Below are positions 33,559 through 44,160 of a DNA stretch of 64,000 bases, piece by piece. The notes below the pieces were generated by a model, which did no database searches, was not told the origin of the DNA, and saw nothing but the letters and a program-made list of their open reading frames with translations. Each line of letters opens with the position of its first letter. Within the stretch, counting starts at the first letter, position 1. The stretch spans positions 49,204-113,203 of the forward strand of contig CANQIP010000005.1 of the NCBI GenBank assembly GCA_947623955.1. The letters run 5' to 3'. This DNA is from an uncultured Clostridia bacterium. GTDB lineage: Bacteria > Bacillota > Clostridia > UBA1381. Position numbers and translations under genes: made by a program.

Positions 33559-34392
33559 ATGGCTAAGCTGTCTTTTCGGCGCAGACATTTCATGTACAGC
33601 TACAACAAGTTCCCGCCGCAAAATCTGACATTTCAGATACATCACTACTACGAGGTTCTGTATTTCGTAAGCGGCAGCGCGCGTTACATTATCGACGGCG
33701 TCGAATACGATGCCGACGCGGGCGACGTGTTTATCACAAAGCCGAACGAGCTGCACTCCATCGTGTTCACTGGCGACGAGATGTACGAGCGTCACTTTGT
33801 GCAGTTCGATTTAGAGTTTACGAATTTGCTTTCCGCGTCGCTGACGGAGAGAATAGCCACTGCCGCCGGTAAGCATAAGATAGCCGCCGGCGATGTGAAA
33901 AAATACGGCATAGACAAGCTGTTTACGAATATTCAAAGCTGTGTCGCGAACCGTCCGGCGGAGTATGAGATGCTTGTGCAGACGTACATATTGCAGATGG
34001 TCGCCGCGATATGTGAGTGTCTGAGCGTGACGCTGCAAACGCCCGCCGAAAACTCGTCAAAGACGCTGAAAATAAAGGGCTACATAAACAAAAACTTCAC
34101 GCGTTCCCTCACGCTTGACGAAATCGCGGACGCGGTATTTTTCAACAAGTACTATATGTGTCATATCTTTAAGTCGGAAACGGGTATGACGATAAAGGAG
34201 TATATCGAGCTTTTACGGTTCATGTATGCGCGGAAATTGTACCAGGACGGTAAGAAAATGTCGGATATCGCCGCCCTGTGCGGGTACAGCGACTACTCTC
34301 TGTTCTACAAAAACTTTACAAAGTACAGCGGCGGCGTGTCTCCCAAGGACTTTTTCAGAAATAGCTTAAACTACACGACCCCCCCCCCATAA
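33559..34392 (+). CDS. AraC-family regulator of the GH2 locus
   Basis: 277 residues: an N-terminal cupin-like sensor domain (about 10-150, FQIHHYYEVLYFVSGSARYIIDG, PNELHSIVF) and two C-terminal helix-turn-helix units (about 180-270: TLDEIADAVFFNKYYMCHIFKSETGMT and MSDIAALCGYSDYSLFYKNFTKYSGGVSPKDF, cited here as landmarks SLTLDEIADAV and KMSDIAALCGYSD). It probably senses a sugar and activates the divergent GH2 operon. AAAGGAGG lies eight bases before the ATG. The last codons run through a tract of ten C (34379-34388), giving a ...TTPPP end that may vary through slippage. Confidence 0.9.
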   Translation: MAKLSFRRRHFMYSYNKFPPQNLTFQIHHYYEVLYFVSGSARYIIDGVEYDADAGDVFITKPNELHSIVFTGDEMYERHFVQFDLEFTNLLSASLTERIATAAGKHKIAAGDVKKYGIDKLFTNIQSCVANRPAEYEMLVQTYILQMVAAICECLSVTLQTPAENSSKTLKIKGYINKNFTRSLTLDEIADAVFFNKYYMCHIFKSETGMTIKEYIELLRFMYARKLYQDGKKMSDIAALCGYSDYSLFYKNFTKYSGGVSPKDFFRNSLNYTTPPP

Positions 34393-34403
34393 AAATATAC
34401 GCA

Positions 34404-34435
34404 AAGAGCCGCTTTAACGCGGCTCTTCATTTTTT
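34404..34435 (+). terminator. Terminator between the AraC gene and lepA
   Basis: AAGAGCCGC / GCGGCTCTT (34404-34412 with 34419-34427) then CATTTTTTAC. The convergent lepA gene ends two bases later; the stem can also serve it. Confidence 0.88.
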
Positions 34436-34436
34436 A

Positions 34437-36245
34437 CTATTCATCGAGTTTCAGCACCGACATAAACGCCTCCTGCGGCACTTCAACGCTGCCGACCTGA
34501 CGCATACGCTTTTTGCCTTCCTTCTGCTTTTCGAGCAGTTTCTTTTTACGCGTTATGTCGCCGCCGTAGCATTTTGCGAGCACGTCCTTGCGCATGGCGC
34601 GTACCGTCTCGCGCGCGATAATTTTTGAGCCTATCGCGGCTTGTATCGGCACCTCGAAAAGCTGGCGTGGTATCGCGTCCTTTAATTTTTCAGCCATTCT
34701 CCTGCCGCGGTTGTACGCCCTGTCCTTATGGACTATAAACGACAGCGCGTCCACCATTTCACCGTTCAGGAGTATGTCAAGCTTTACAAGGCTCGACTCG
34801 CGGTAGCCGCACAGCTCGTAGTCAAACGACGCGTAGCCTTTTGTGCGGGATTTTAGCGCGTCGAAAAAGTCGTATATTATCTCGTTCAGCGGCAACTCGT
34901 AAAATATCTCCGCGCGGCTCTCGTCCATGTACGTCATATCCTTGTATATGCCGCGCCGTTCCTGACAAAGCTCCATGACGTTGCCGACGTAGTCCTTCGG
35001 CACCATTATCGACGCCTTTACCATCGGTTCTTCCATGTACTCTATCTCGCCCGCAGGCGGCAGGTTCGCGGGGTTGTCCACCCATACCATTTCGCCGTCG
35101 GTTTTGTAGACCTTGTATATAACGCTCGGCGCGGTCGTCACGAGGTCGAGATTGTATTCACGTTCAAGACGTTCCTGTATTATCTCCATGTGCAGAAGTC
35201 CCAGAAAGCCGCATCTGAACCCAAATCCGAGCGCGACCGACGTTTCCGGCTCGAACATGAGAGCCGCATCGTTAAGCTGCAGCTTTGACAGCGCGTCCTT
35301 CAAGTCTTCGTACTGCGCGCCGTCGGCTGGGTAAATGCCGCAGTAAACCATCGGATTTACCTTTTTGTAGCCCGGCAGCGGTTCGGACGCGGGATTGTTT
35401 ACGGTCGTAACTGTGTCGCCGACGCGTGTGTCCTGAATATTTTTAATGCTCGCCGCGATGTAGCCGACGTCGCCCGCGCACAGTTCCTTTGCGGGGATAA
35501 GACCGTTCGGGTGCATTATTCCGACCTCTACAACGTCAAATTCGGCGTTCGTAGCCATCATGCGTATTCTGTCGCCCGCGCGGAGCGAGCCTTCCTTGAC
35601 GCGCACATATACGATTACGCCGCGGTAGCTGTCGTAGTAGCTGTCGAAAATAAGCGCTTTAAGCGGCGCGGACGCGTCGCCCGACGGCGCGGGTATCTTT
35701 TCGACTATTTCTTCAAGCACCTCGGCTACGTTCTGACCCGTTTTAGCCGACACTCTCGGCGCGTCCTCGGCGGGTATGCCGATTACGTCCTCGATTTCGC
35801 GTATAACCATGTCGGGGTTCGCCGAGGGCAGGTCGATTTTATTTATCACGGGTACGACTTCAAGGTCGTGGTCAATCGCGAGATACGTGTTCGCAAGCGT
35901 CTGCGCCTCTATTCCCTGCGACGCGTCCACGATAAGAATTGCGCCCTCGCACGCCGCGAGCGAGCGCGATACCTCGTAGTTAAAGTCCACGTGACCCGGG
36001 GTGTCGATGAGGTTAAGCGTGTATATGCCATCACCGCGCTTGTATTTGAGCGTTACGGCGTGCGCCTTTATCGTTATGCCGCGCTCGCGCTCAAGATCCA
36101 TATTGTCCAAAAGCTGTTCTTCCATGTCGCGCTCGCTGACCTCGCCCGTAAGCTCCAGAAGTCGGTCGGCAAGCGTGGATTTGCCGTGGTCGATATGCGC
36201 TATTATGCAAAAATTTCTTATCTTTTCCTGTCTCTTATCCGGCAT
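34437..36245 (-). CDS. lepA: Elongation factor 4 (LepA)
   Basis: Ribosome-dependent GTPase that can back-translocate or help ribosome assembly. 602 residues, full length. G motifs: [16 protein letters not shown], the switch [23 protein letters not shown]. The LepA-specific C-terminal domain is present ([15 protein letters not shown] [28 protein letters not shown]). It starts 25 bases behind ftsY on the same strand, so it is probably the last gene of the fab-smc cluster. Confidence 0.97.
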   Translation of the reverse strand: MPDKRQEKIRNFCIIAHIDHGKSTLADRLLELTGEVSERDMEEQLLDNMDLERERGITIKAHAVTLKYKRGDGIYTLNLIDTPGHVDFNYEVSRSLAACEGAILIVDASQGIEAQTLANTYLAIDHDLEVVPVINKIDLPSANPDMVIREIEDVIGIPAEDAPRVSAKTGQNVAEVLEEIVEKIPAPSGDASAPLKALIFDSYYDSYRGVIVYVRVKEGSLRAGDRIRMMATNAEFDVVEVGIMHPNGLIPAKELCAGDVGYIAASIKNIQDTRVGDTVTTVNNPASEPLPGYKKVNPMVYCGIYPADGAQYEDLKDALSKLQLNDAALMFEPETSVALGFGFRCGFLGLLHMEIIQERLEREYNLDLVTTAPSVIYKVYKTDGEMVWVDNPANLPPAGEIEYMEEPMVKASIMVPKDYVGNVMELCQERRGIYKDMTYMDESRAEIFYELPLNEIIYDFFDALKSRTKGYASFDYELCGYRESSLVKLDILLNGEMVDALSFIVHKDRAYNRGRRMAEKLKDAIPRQLFEVPIQAAIGSKIIARETVRAMRKDVLAKCYGGDITRKKKLLEKQKEGKKRMRQVGSVEVPQEAFMSVLKLDE

Positions 36246-36270
36246 TTGTCCGTTCTCCAGTCTGTATTAT

Positions 36271-37182
36271 TTAATCCTCGAAAAGCGCTTTCGCAAAATC
36301 CGCACTGTCAAATTCGCGCAGATCGTCTATACCCTCGCCCACGCCGATAAATTTGACGGGCAGCGATTGCTCCTTCGATATTGTTATCACTATGCCGCCC
36401 TTTGCCGTGCCGTCGAGTTTTGTGAGAATTATGCCCGTTATGTTCGCCGCCTCGGAGAACAGTTTCGCCTGACTTACGGCGTTCTGTCCCGTTGACGCGT
36501 CAAGCACAAGCAGCGTCTCCTTCGCGCAGCCGCCGAGTTCGCGCTCTATCACGCGGTTTATCTTTTCAAGTTCAGCCATGAGATTTTTCTTGTTATGCAA
36601 GCGTCCGGCGGTGTCGCATATAAGCAAATCCGCGCCGCGCGCCTTTGCCGCGCCGCACGCGTCAAACACAACAGCGGCGGGGTCGGTGCCTTCCGTGTTC
36701 TTTATTATATCCACGCCCGCGCGTTTCGCCCATATGTCAAGCTGGTCTATCGCGGCGGCCCGGAACGTGTCGGCGGCGGCGAGCATTACCTTCTTGCCCA
36801 TACCGGCATAGTACGCGGCTATCTTGCCTATGCTCGTCGTCTTGCCCACGCCGTTTACGCCTATTATAAGCATTACCGACGGCTTTGTCGAAACATTGAC
36901 GCTTGTGTCGCGCTCGGACAGTATCTCGCTTATAATGTCTTTAAGTTCTTCTTTCACAACGTTGCCGTCCGTTATGCGCTTGTACGTTACGCGGTCGCGC
37001 AGCTCGTCTATTATATACTCGGTCGTCTCAACGCCGATGTCAGCCATAATAAGCGCCTCTTCAAGGCTGTCGAACAAGTCCTCGTCAACCTTGACGAAGT
37101 TGCTGAACACGTTGTTGAACTGATCCGAAAGACTTTCGCGTGTTTTCGTAAGACCCTGTTTCAGCTTGTCAAAAAATCCCAT
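36271..37182 (-). CDS. ftsY: Signal recognition particle receptor FtsY
   Basis: SRP-receptor GTPase that docks ribosomes at the membrane. 303 residues: short helical N domain, then the G domain with GVNGVGKTTSIGKIA, the DTFRAAAIDQL loop, DTAGRLHNKKNLM and TKLDGTAKGG, ending with GVGEGIDDLREFD. It lacks the long acidic A domain of enteric FtsY, as usual in Firmicutes. It follows smc after 27 bases, the ancestral rnc-smc-ftsY order. Confidence 0.97.
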   Translation of the reverse strand: MGFFDKLKQGLTKTRESLSDQFNNVFSNFVKVDEDLFDSLEEALIMADIGVETTEYIIDELRDRVTYKRITDGNVVKEELKDIISEILSERDTSVNVSTKPSVMLIIGVNGVGKTTSIGKIAAYYAGMGKKVMLAAADTFRAAAIDQLDIWAKRAGVDIIKNTEGTDPAAVVFDACGAAKARGADLLICDTAGRLHNKKNLMAELEKINRVIERELGGCAKETLLVLDASTGQNAVSQAKLFSEAANITGIILTKLDGTAKGGIVITISKEQSLPVKFIGVGEGIDDLREFDSADFAKALFED

Positions 37183-37209
37183 GATTTACCGTTCCTTTCA
37201 TGTATGTTG

Positions 37210-40200
37210 TCAGCTTGCCATTTCCTCGCTCACGTCGTCTATGTGCAACGACAAAAGCTTTGAAACGCCCTTTTCCTGCATCGTTACGCCGTACAGAATG
37301 TTAGCCGCCTCCATTGTGCCGCGGCGGTGCGTTATCACTATAAACTGCGTGCGTTCGGTGTAGTTTTTGAGGTATGTCGCGAAACGCGATACATTTACGT
37401 CGTCGAGCGCCGCGTCTATCTCGTCGAGTATGCAGAACGGCGCGGGCTTTACCCTAAGTATCGCGAACAGCAGCGCGATAGCGATAAACGACTTTTCGCC
37501 GCCGGAGTAGAGGTTCAAATTCTGCAAGCCCTTACCGGGCAGCTGTACCTCGATTTCTATACCGCTTTCAAGCATATCGTCCGGCTCGGACAGGTAAAGT
37601 CTGCCGCGTCCGCCGCCAAACAGCTCGCGGAACACCTCGCCGAAACTCTTGTTGATCTCCGCGAATTGCTTTTCAAAATGCTCGCGCATAAGTTCCTCCA
37701 TCGAGGTTATTATGCCCGTGAGGTCTGACTTCGATTTTTCCAGATCCGCTTTCTGCTCCGACAGGAATTTAAAGCGTTCCTCGACGGCTATGTATTCCTC
37801 TATGGAGTCCACGTTTACGCTGCCGAGGGCTTTAATCGCGTTTTTAAGCTCGTTAAGCCGTGCCGCCGCCGCTTTCTCGTTCTCCACCTCGGTGCGGATT
37901 TCCTCCGCATCCGACACGGTAAGCTCGTAGTTGTCCCAAAGGCGCGATATAATGCTGTCGTTGTCGGTTTCAAGCTTTTCGGCGCGGTTTTCGAGACGCG
38001 TAAGCTCCTGCTGCAAATTCAAAAGCTTGTCCGTCAAATCCTTGTTGCTGCTCTGTATTTCCTTCAGCGTGTCGGTTATGGACTGTCTGCGTTTTTCCGT
38101 TTCGGCTATGTCCGCGCGGATTTCCTCCGACCTCGCTTTAAGCTCGTCCGAAAGAGCGTTCGCGTCGGCTATGGCTTTGTACAAATCGTCGTTCGATTTG
38201 TGTATGCGCGTAAGCTCGTCCTCTGCGGATTTTATCTGCGTCTCGGTTTCCTTTATCTCGTTTTCAGCCGCCTGCGCAGCGTTTTCTATCACGTTTATAT
38301 CCTTTTGCAGCGCGCCCAGCGACATCATTTTTTCGGTCACGCTCTGCGCGTTTTCTTCGCTTTCAGCGTTTACGCGGTCGTACTCGTCGGTAAGCGTTTC
38401 CGTCTGTTCCTGCAGCGTGGCGGCTGCGTTTTCGAGCGACCGCACCTCGCCGAGCAGCGTTGCTATGCCGTCGGACGACTCCTTTAAACGTTCCTCTATG
38501 CTCAAAAGCTCAGTTTCGTAGCCCTGCTGTGTGCCGCCGCCCGCGTCGAGCGTTTCTTCGAGGTGAGCCTTGGTCGCCTCAAGGCGCAAAAGCTCGTCCT
38601 CGTACTCTCTCACAAGCGGCACGTAGGACGACATCTGATTGTCTATACGCCTTATATCCTCCTCTTTACCGCTTTTTTCCTCGTTAAGGGCGCGTATCTC
38701 GTTTGTGAGAGCGCGTATTTCGGCTGTGAGCGTCTTTATCTCCGACGCACGCGACAAAAATCCGCTTTGCTTGTTGACGCTGCCGCCCGAGATTGAGCCG
38801 CCCGCGTTCAGTATATCGCCCTCCAAGGTTACGGTCTTGAATTTATATCCGTACTCGCGGCTAAGCGCTATGGCATTATCAATGGTATCGGCGACAACGA
38901 CGCGTCCGAGAAGATTTTTCATAACGCCGTCGTAGCGTCTGTCGTATTTTACAAGCTCGCTCGCGATACCGATTACGCCGCTGTGGTTCATGACTTCCTT
39001 TGCGTTGTCAAGTTCTCTGCCCTTTACCGAGCTTATCGGGAGGAATGTGGCTCTGCCACCGCCTGTGCGTCTTAGATATTCAATCGCCGCCTTTGCGTCC
39101 TCCTCATTCTCGACTACTATGTTCTGCATCGCTCCGCCGAGCGCGCTCTCTATCGCGGTCACGTACTTTTTATCCGTCTCGACAAGCCCCGATACCGTGC
39201 CGTATATCGCCGCACGCTTTAACGCGTCGGCTTTAAGTACGGCTTTTACGCTTTTCGCGTAGCCGGCGTAGTCGTTTTCCATACCTTCAAGGATTTTCTT
39301 CTTCGAGGTTTTTGCCTGACAGTCCGCGTTTTTTTGCGACAGCTTTTCGTTTATAGCGTCGTAATCGCGCTTTAGCGTTTCCATATTGCGCGTGTGCTTT
39401 TCGACCGTTGAGCGCATTTTTTCAAGCTTTACGCTTTTTTCCGCAATATCCTTTTCGCAGTCCTCTATGCTCTTTTTTGTATCGGACACGTTTTCCTTAA
39501 AGCTCTTTATTTCGTCCTCTATGACCTCGCGGCGTTCGATAAAGCTGCGGCGCAGCGTTTCCATACCGTCTATCTGCGCCCTCTTTGCCGCCACGTCGTT
39601 AAGCTTTTCAACAGCCTCGGCGCGCTTGCTTTCTATCTCGGCTGTCAGTTCGTCCTTTTTCATGCTCAAATCGGTCTGAACGCCCTGAACGCTGTCAAAC
39701 TCTTTGAGTATATCCTGCGCCTCGGTTTCCTTCGCCCGGATTTCGGCTTTGTACTTTTCGATATTGGCGGCGCGTTCCGCGTTCTTGTCTTTGAGCGCTT
39801 TTATATCGTCCTGCACCCTGCCTATCATGCGGCTGTTGTTTTTTATGTTGTTTTCGGCTATGGCAATCTCGTTTTTCGCCGCCATTTCCGCGCTTTCGTT
39901 ATCTCTTAAAAGCGCGTTCTTTTCGGCTATCAAGTCGTCGGCTGCGCGGCTTTCGTCGTAGAGCGCGGTGATTTTCTTTTCCGTCTCGCTTTCCGCGCTG
40001 CGCTGCGCGTCAAGTTCAGCCTTTACGCCCTCATACAGTTCTTTGGTTTCTGCGGCGCGGCGGTTGTTGTTTTCAATCGTTATAAGACTGAGATTTACGT
40101 CGAGACGCTTAAACTCGTCGTACAGTCCGAGATATTTACGCGCCTTTTCCGACTGCCTTTTTAGCGGTGCGCGCTGTGATTCGAGTTCAGCCGTTATGTC

Positions 40201-40776
40201 GCCTATTCGCACAAGGTTCTCGTCCACGCCGCGCAGCTTTCTTTCCGCGTCCTCGCGGCGGTACTTGTACTTCGACACACCCGCCGCCTCCTCAAAAAGG
40301 CTGCGCCTGTCCTCGGCTTTTGTGGAAAGTATCTGCGCGACGTTGCCCTGACCGATGATCGAATAGCCGTCGCGTCCGAGACCCGTATCCATAAAAAGTT
40401 CATGCACGTCTTTAAGGCGGCACGGAGCGCGGTTTATTTTGTACACGCTCTCGCCGCTGCGAAAAAGCTGACGCGTTACCACGACCTCGTCAAAATCTAT
40501 GTCAAAAATACGCGAGCTGTTGTCAAGCACAAGGCTGACCTCCGCGTAATTTACCCGGTTTCTGTCCTCTGTTCCTGCGAAAATAACGTCCTGCATATTA
40601 GAACCTCTAAGCTGTTTCGCGCTCATTTCGCCTATTACCCAGCGTATCGCGTCGGAGATATTGCTCTTACCGCTGCCGTTGGGGCCTACGACCGCTGTCG
40701 AACCGTCCGTAAAGTCAAGCACGGTTTTATCCGCAAACGATTTAAAACCCTGCAGTTCAAGTCTTTTTAACAGCAA
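37210..40776 (-). CDS. smc: Chromosome segregation ATPase SMC
   Basis: 1188 residues. Head with GPNGSGKSNISDAIRW (about 32-47), long coiled coil, hinge at about 500-660 (GTVSGLVETDKKYVTAIE), second coiled coil, and the C-terminal head with the signature NLYSGGEKSFIAIALLF and Walker B FCILDEIDAALDD. With ScpAB (not in this window) it condenses the chromosome. The start is a TTG at 40776: the protein then begins LLKRLELQGFKSF after the initiator Met, as the family does, with GAGAGGTGA upstream. It overlaps the radical SAM gene by ten bases. Confidence 0.97.
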   Translation of the reverse strand: MLLKRLELQGFKSFADKTVLDFTDGSTAVVGPNGSGKSNISDAIRWVIGEMSAKQLRGSNMQDVIFAGTEDRNRVNYAEVSLVLDNSSRIFDIDFDEVVVTRQLFRSGESVYKINRAPCRLKDVHELFMDTGLGRDGYSIIGQGNVAQILSTKAEDRRSLFEEAAGVSKYKYRREDAERKLRGVDENLVRIGDITAELESQRAPLKRQSEKARKYLGLYDEFKRLDVNLSLITIENNNRRAAETKELYEGVKAELDAQRSAESETEKKITALYDESRAADDLIAEKNALLRDNESAEMAAKNEIAIAENNIKNNSRMIGRVQDDIKALKDKNAERAANIEKYKAEIRAKETEAQDILKEFDSVQGVQTDLSMKKDELTAEIESKRAEAVEKLNDVAAKRAQIDGMETLRRSFIERREVIEDEIKSFKENVSDTKKSIEDCEKDIAEKSVKLEKMRSTVEKHTRNMETLKRDYDAINEKLSQKNADCQAKTSKKKILEGMENDYAGYAKSVKAVLKADALKRAAIYGTVSGLVETDKKYVTAIESALGGAMQNIVVENEEDAKAAIEYLRRTGGGRATFLPISSVKGRELDNAKEVMNHSGVIGIASELVKYDRRYDGVMKNLLGRVVVADTIDNAIALSREYGYKFKTVTLEGDILNAGGSISGGSVNKQSGFLSRASEIKTLTAEIRALTNEIRALNEEKSGKEEDIRRIDNQMSSYVPLVREYEDELLRLEATKAHLEETLDAGGGTQQGYETELLSIEERLKESSDGIATLLGEVRSLENAAATLQEQTETLTDEYDRVNAESEENAQSVTEKMMSLGALQKDINVIENAAQAAENEIKETETQIKSAEDELTRIHKSNDDLYKAIADANALSDELKARSEEIRADIAETEKRRQSITDTLKEIQSSNKDLTDKLLNLQQELTRLENRAEKLETDNDSIISRLWDNYELTVSDAEEIRTEVENEKAAAARLNELKNAIKALGSVNVDSIEEYIAVEERFKFLSEQKADLEKSKSDLTGIITSMEELMREHFEKQFAEINKSFGEVFRELFGGGRGRLYLSEPDDMLESGIEIEVQLPGKGLQNLNLYSGGEKSFIAIALLFAILRVKPAPFCILDEIDAALDDVNVSRFATYLKNYTERTQFIVITHRRGTMEAANILYGVTMQEKGVSKLLSLHIDDVSEEMAS

Positions 40777-41768
40777 TCGTATCTCACCTCTCTTTTTCTG
40801 AGTCTTTCGTCGGGAAGAATTTTTATATCCCTGCCCGTTTCTTTCTTAATCCGTATTATATTTCGTCTTTTGTTACCCACCGCTTTTGACATTTCGCGCG
40901 GGTTTACGTATATTACACCGTCTTTGCCGCCCATGGCGTCAAGAATAAGACCGTAATATATTTCGTTTTCGACAAGCTCGCCGAACGCGCTGTGTACAGG
41001 CCCCGCGACGACGCTTTCGCCGCTTTCGCTTATTTCGTCCGTTGACTGCAAGCCCACGCGGATAACCGTTATATCAGCCGCCTCAAACTTCAAAACAAGC
41101 TCGGCGCAAAGCTGTGCCGCCTCGTCGAGCGTTTCGGGCGTGTAGCTGCCGTCACGGTACATTTCTTCAAGCTTGGTGTCCTTTATCGTAAGCGTCGGGT
41201 ATATGCGTACCATGTCGGGCTTTAACGCGATAATCGCGTCGGCGGTTTGCATTGATTTTGTTTTACTGTCTCCGGGAAGTCCGGTCATCATTTGCAAGCA
41301 CAAAGCGAACGGGTATTCTCTGATCAACTTCACGGCGGCAGTCACGTCGGAGCTTTTGTGTCCCCGATTTGACTTTAAAAGCACCTCGTCGTCCATCGAC
41401 TGCACGCCGAGTTCTATCGTTGTCACGCCGTATTTTTGAAGGTTGTCCAGTATTTCTTTGCTGATGTAGTCGGGGCGCGTCGAAAGACGTATGCCATTTA
41501 TGCGTCCGTCTTTGACATACTCGTACGCCGCGCTTAAAAGCTCGGTCTGTTCCTCGATAGGTATACCCGTAAAGCTGCCGCCGAAAAAAGCGGTTTCGAT
41601 ATGCGCGTCCTTTTTCGGGAGCGTCGCGAGGTATTTTTCAATCGTTTCCCTTACGTCCGACGGAGTGACGTTCTTTTGCGAGCCGGTGATGCGTTTCTGG
41701 TTGCAGAACACGCAGTCGTAAGGGCAGCCGCGGTGCGGTACGAATATCGGTATGTTATATGTTTTCAT
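40767..41768 (-). CDS. Elp3-like radical SAM protein
   Basis: 333 residues. Cluster motif in HRGCPYDCVFCNQ (C-x3-C-x2-C), then SAM-binding stretches (FFGGSFTGI, RLSTRPDYIS, ELGVQSMDDEVL). It corresponds to the N-terminal radical SAM half of Elp3-type proteins but has no acetyltransferase domain. Genes of this kind often sit between rnc and smc in Clostridia; the reaction is not established. It overlaps rnc by four bases and smc by ten, so it is tightly coupled to both. Confidence 0.88.
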   Translation of the reverse strand: MKTYNIPIFVPHRGCPYDCVFCNQKRITGSQKNVTPSDVRETIEKYLATLPKKDAHIETAFFGGSFTGIPIEEQTELLSAAYEYVKDGRINGIRLSTRPDYISKEILDNLQKYGVTTIELGVQSMDDEVLLKSNRGHKSSDVTAAVKLIREYPFALCLQMMTGLPGDSKTKSMQTADAIIALKPDMVRIYPTLTIKDTKLEEMYRDGSYTPETLDEAAQLCAELVLKFEAADITVIRVGLQSTDEISESGESVVAGPVHSAFGELVENEIYYGLILDAMGGKDGVIYVNPREMSKAVGNKRRNIIRIKKETGRDIKILPDERLRKREVRYDCC

Positions 41769-42442
41769 GCTTTTTTGCCGAGGGAAACGTAGAGCTTGTG
41801 CGCGGCGTCCTGCTCCGCCTCTTTTTTGCTGTGACCCTTACCTCTTTCACGCGGCAGACCGTTTACGAGAACCTCTACATCGAATGTCTTGTCGTGATCC
41901 ATACCGTTCTCGGCTATTGTGCGGTACGTCACCTTACCTACTCCGTCCTTCTGGAACACTTCCTGGAGCATGGTCTTATAGTCATTACTTCTGTGACCTG
42001 CGGCTGCGTCCTCGATTGAGTCGCGCATAAGATCGATTACCCATTTCCTCGCCGTTTCCATACCGCCGTCGAGATATATAGCCGCGATCAACGCCTCAAA
42101 CGCGTCGGAAACAATCGAGTGGCGTTGTCTGCCGCCCGTCATTTCCTCGCCCCTGCCGAGATAAATAAGCTCGCTTAAATTTATCTGTTTAGATATTTCG
42201 TAAAGCGACTGTTCGCACACAAGCGATGCGCGGTATTTTGAAAGCTTGCCCTCGTTTACACCTTTAAGGCGTTTAAAAAGGTAATCGCTCACAATAACGC
42301 CGAGTACCGAGTCGCCGAGAAATTCAAGGCGTTCGTTGCTTTCCGTTCTCGTTTCGTTTGCGTACGAGCTGTGCGTAAGCGCCGTTTTAAGCAGTTTCGC
42401 GTTTTTAAATTTGTAGCCGATTTTAGTCTCAATCTCTTTCAT
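41765..42442 (-). CDS. rnc: Ribonuclease III
   Basis: Cleaves double-stranded RNA, including rRNA precursors. 225 residues: catalytic domain with NERLEFLGDSVLGVIVSDYL and DAFEALIAAIYLDGG, then a dsRNA-binding domain from about 155 (DYKTMLQEVFQKDG, KGHSKKEAEQDAAHK). I chose the ATG at 42442 with GGTGAGG upstream; the longer frame adds eight residues with no ribosome site. Confidence 0.96.
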   Translation of the reverse strand: MKEIETKIGYKFKNAKLLKTALTHSSYANETRTESNERLEFLGDSVLGVIVSDYLFKRLKGVNEGKLSKYRASLVCEQSLYEISKQINLSELIYLGRGEEMTGGRQRHSIVSDAFEALIAAIYLDGGMETARKWVIDLMRDSIEDAAAGHRSNDYKTMLQEVFQKDGVGKVTYRTIAENGMDHDKTFDVEVLVNGLPRERGKGHSKKEAEQDAAHKLYVSLGKKA

Positions 42443-42471
42443 AGTCAACCTCACCGAAAAAAGCAAGGAGC

Positions 42472-42489
42472 GGGAGCGCGCACGCTCCC
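42472..42489 (-). other. Hairpin between fabF and rnc
   Basis: GGGAGCG / CGCTCCC with a four-base loop; on the minus strand GCTCCTTGCTTTTTTC follows. Possible weak terminator or message-processing site inside the cluster; an RNase III cut here would set rnc by its own product, but this is speculation. Confidence 0.5.
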
Positions 42490-42508
42490 TACTCCCGTAT
42501 ACATTGGT

Positions 42509-43747
42509 TTAACCTTCGTACTTCTTCAATACAACCGACGCGTTATGACCGCCGAAACCGAGAGAATTGGACATCGCAGCCTTGACCTCCTGCTCTCTGC
42601 CCTTATTCGGCACAATGTCGAGGTCGCAGTCGGGGTCGGGTGTTTCGTAATTTATTGTGGCGGGGATATAACCGTCCTTTATCGCGAGCGCGCATACTAT
42701 CGTTTCAACGCCGCCGGCGGCTCCCAAAAGGTGACCCGTCATGGACTTTGTCGAGCTTACGGCAACGCTCTTTGCAGCGTCTCCGAACACCTTCTTTATC
42801 GCGTCCGTTTCAAAGTGGTCGTTGTACTTCGTGGACGTGCCGTGCGCGTTGATGTAAGTTATATCCTCGGGCGTAAGTCCCGCGTCCTTTATCGCGAGTT
42901 CCATCGCTTTCGCGCCGCCTTCGCCGCCCGGTACGGGGCTGGTGATATGGTAAGCGTCGTCGGTCGCGCCATAGCCCGCGAGTTCGGCGTATATCTTCGC
43001 GCCGCGCTTTTTCGCGTGTTCAAGCTCTTCAAGCACTACAAAGCCCGCGCCCTCGCTGAGTACAAAGCCGTCACGGTCAGCGTCAAACGGTCTTGACGCG
43101 TGACCGGGGTCGTCGTTACGCGTTGACATCGCCTTCATGTTGCAAAAGCCCGCGAACGCGAGACGCGTACAAGCCGCCTCGCAGCCGCCCGCGATTATAA
43201 CGTCGTTCGCACCGTACTGTATGTGGCGGAACGCGTCGCCTATCGCGTTCGTACCGGACGCGCAGGCGGTTACTATGTTTTCGTTAATACCCTTCGCGCC
43301 GAATTTAATCGCAATCTGCGCCGGAGCGATATTGCCTATCATCATCGGGATAAAGAACGGGCTTATGCGTCCGGGTCCCTTTTCGGCAAGGTTTGTGTGC
43401 TGTTCCTCGAGAGTGCTTATGCCGCCTATGCCGCTGCCCGTGATAACGCCGACGCGCCACGCGTCCTCTTTCTCCATGTCAAGTCCGCTGTCCTTTACCG
43501 CCTCGCTTGCCGCGACCATTGCAAACTGCGTAAAACGATCCATTTTACGCGCTTCCTTTTTCTCGATAAACTCGGTGGGGTCGAAATTCTTGACCTCGCC
43601 CGCTATCTGTGTTTTAAGGTCGGACGCGTCGAACATGGTAACGGTGTCTATACCGTTTCTGCCCTCTCTTATGCCTTCCCAGAAGGATTTTACATCATTA
43701 CCGATAGGCGTTACCGCACCCAGACCGGTTATAACTACTCTTCTCAT
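42509..43747 (-). CDS. fabF: Beta-ketoacyl-ACP synthase II
   Basis: Chain-elongating condensing enzyme of fatty acid synthesis. 412 residues, full length. Catalytic triad Cys-His-His in [24 protein letters not shown] and [11 protein letters not shown]; start [22 protein letters not shown] precedes the ATG. Part of the fapR-led cluster. Confidence 0.97.
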   Translation of the reverse strand: MRRVVITGLGAVTPIGNDVKSFWEGIREGRNGIDTVTMFDASDLKTQIAGEVKNFDPTEFIEKKEARKMDRFTQFAMVAASEAVKDSGLDMEKEDAWRVGVITGSGIGGISTLEEQHTNLAEKGPGRISPFFIPMMIGNIAPAQIAIKFGAKGINENIVTACASGTNAIGDAFRHIQYGANDVIIAGGCEAACTRLAFAGFCNMKAMSTRNDDPGHASRPFDADRDGFVLSEGAGFVVLEELEHAKKRGAKIYAELAGYGATDDAYHITSPVPGGEGGAKAMELAIKDAGLTPEDITYINAHGTSTKYNDHFETDAIKKVFGDAAKSVAVSSTKSMTGHLLGAAGGVETIVCALAIKDGYIPATINYETPDPDCDLDIVPNKGREQEVKAAMSNSLGFGGHNASVVLKKYEG

Positions 43748-43808
43748 AACTGCCTCCAGTATATATAAAAACTATGTTTTTTCTTCCTTTGACAAAAGCC
43801 GTGTATCC

Positions 43809-43826
43809 CCGCGCCCGAAGGCGCGG
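43809..43826 (-). other. UUCG hairpin between acpP and fabF
   Basis: On the minus strand, CCGCGCC-TTCG-GGCGCGG, a perfect stem with a very stable C(UUCG)G tetraloop, 19 bases after the acpP stop. No T-run directly follows, so it more likely protects the 3' end of an acpP message than ends transcription. Confidence 0.6.
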
Positions 43827-43844
43827 AGACATGCGCCTTTATAA

Positions 43845-44075
43845 TTACGAATGGCTCTTGATATACTCAACAGCGTCGCCTACGGTGCTGATTTTTTCAG
43901 CCTCCTCATCCGGTATCTCAATGTCAAATGCCGTTTCAAGACCCATGATGAGTTCAACAACGTCAAGAGAATCCGCGCCCAAATCGTCTACGAACGATGA
44001 CTCCATTGTAACCTCGTCCTCTTCAACGCTGAGCTGGTCTACAATGACCGCCTTTACCTTCTCAAATTCCTCCAT
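43845..44075 (-). CDS. acpP: Acyl carrier protein
   Basis: 76 residues, acidic four-helix protein. The phosphopantetheine attachment serine is S36 in [15 protein letters not shown]. It carries the growing acyl chain for FabD, FabH, FabF, FabG and FabK of this cluster. A strong but distant ribosome site AAAGGGGG lies about 12 bases before the ATG. Confidence 0.97.
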   Translation of the reverse strand: MEEFEKVKAVIVDQLSVEEDEVTMESSFVDDLGADSLDVVELIMGLETAFDIEIPDEEAEKISTVGDAVEYIKSHS

Positions 44076-44160
44076 TGATTTACTGCACCCCCTTTCGGTG
44101 AAATATTATTGGTTTGCTTTTTTATATGTGTAAGGCTCGTAGCCGTACATCCGTATTGTA

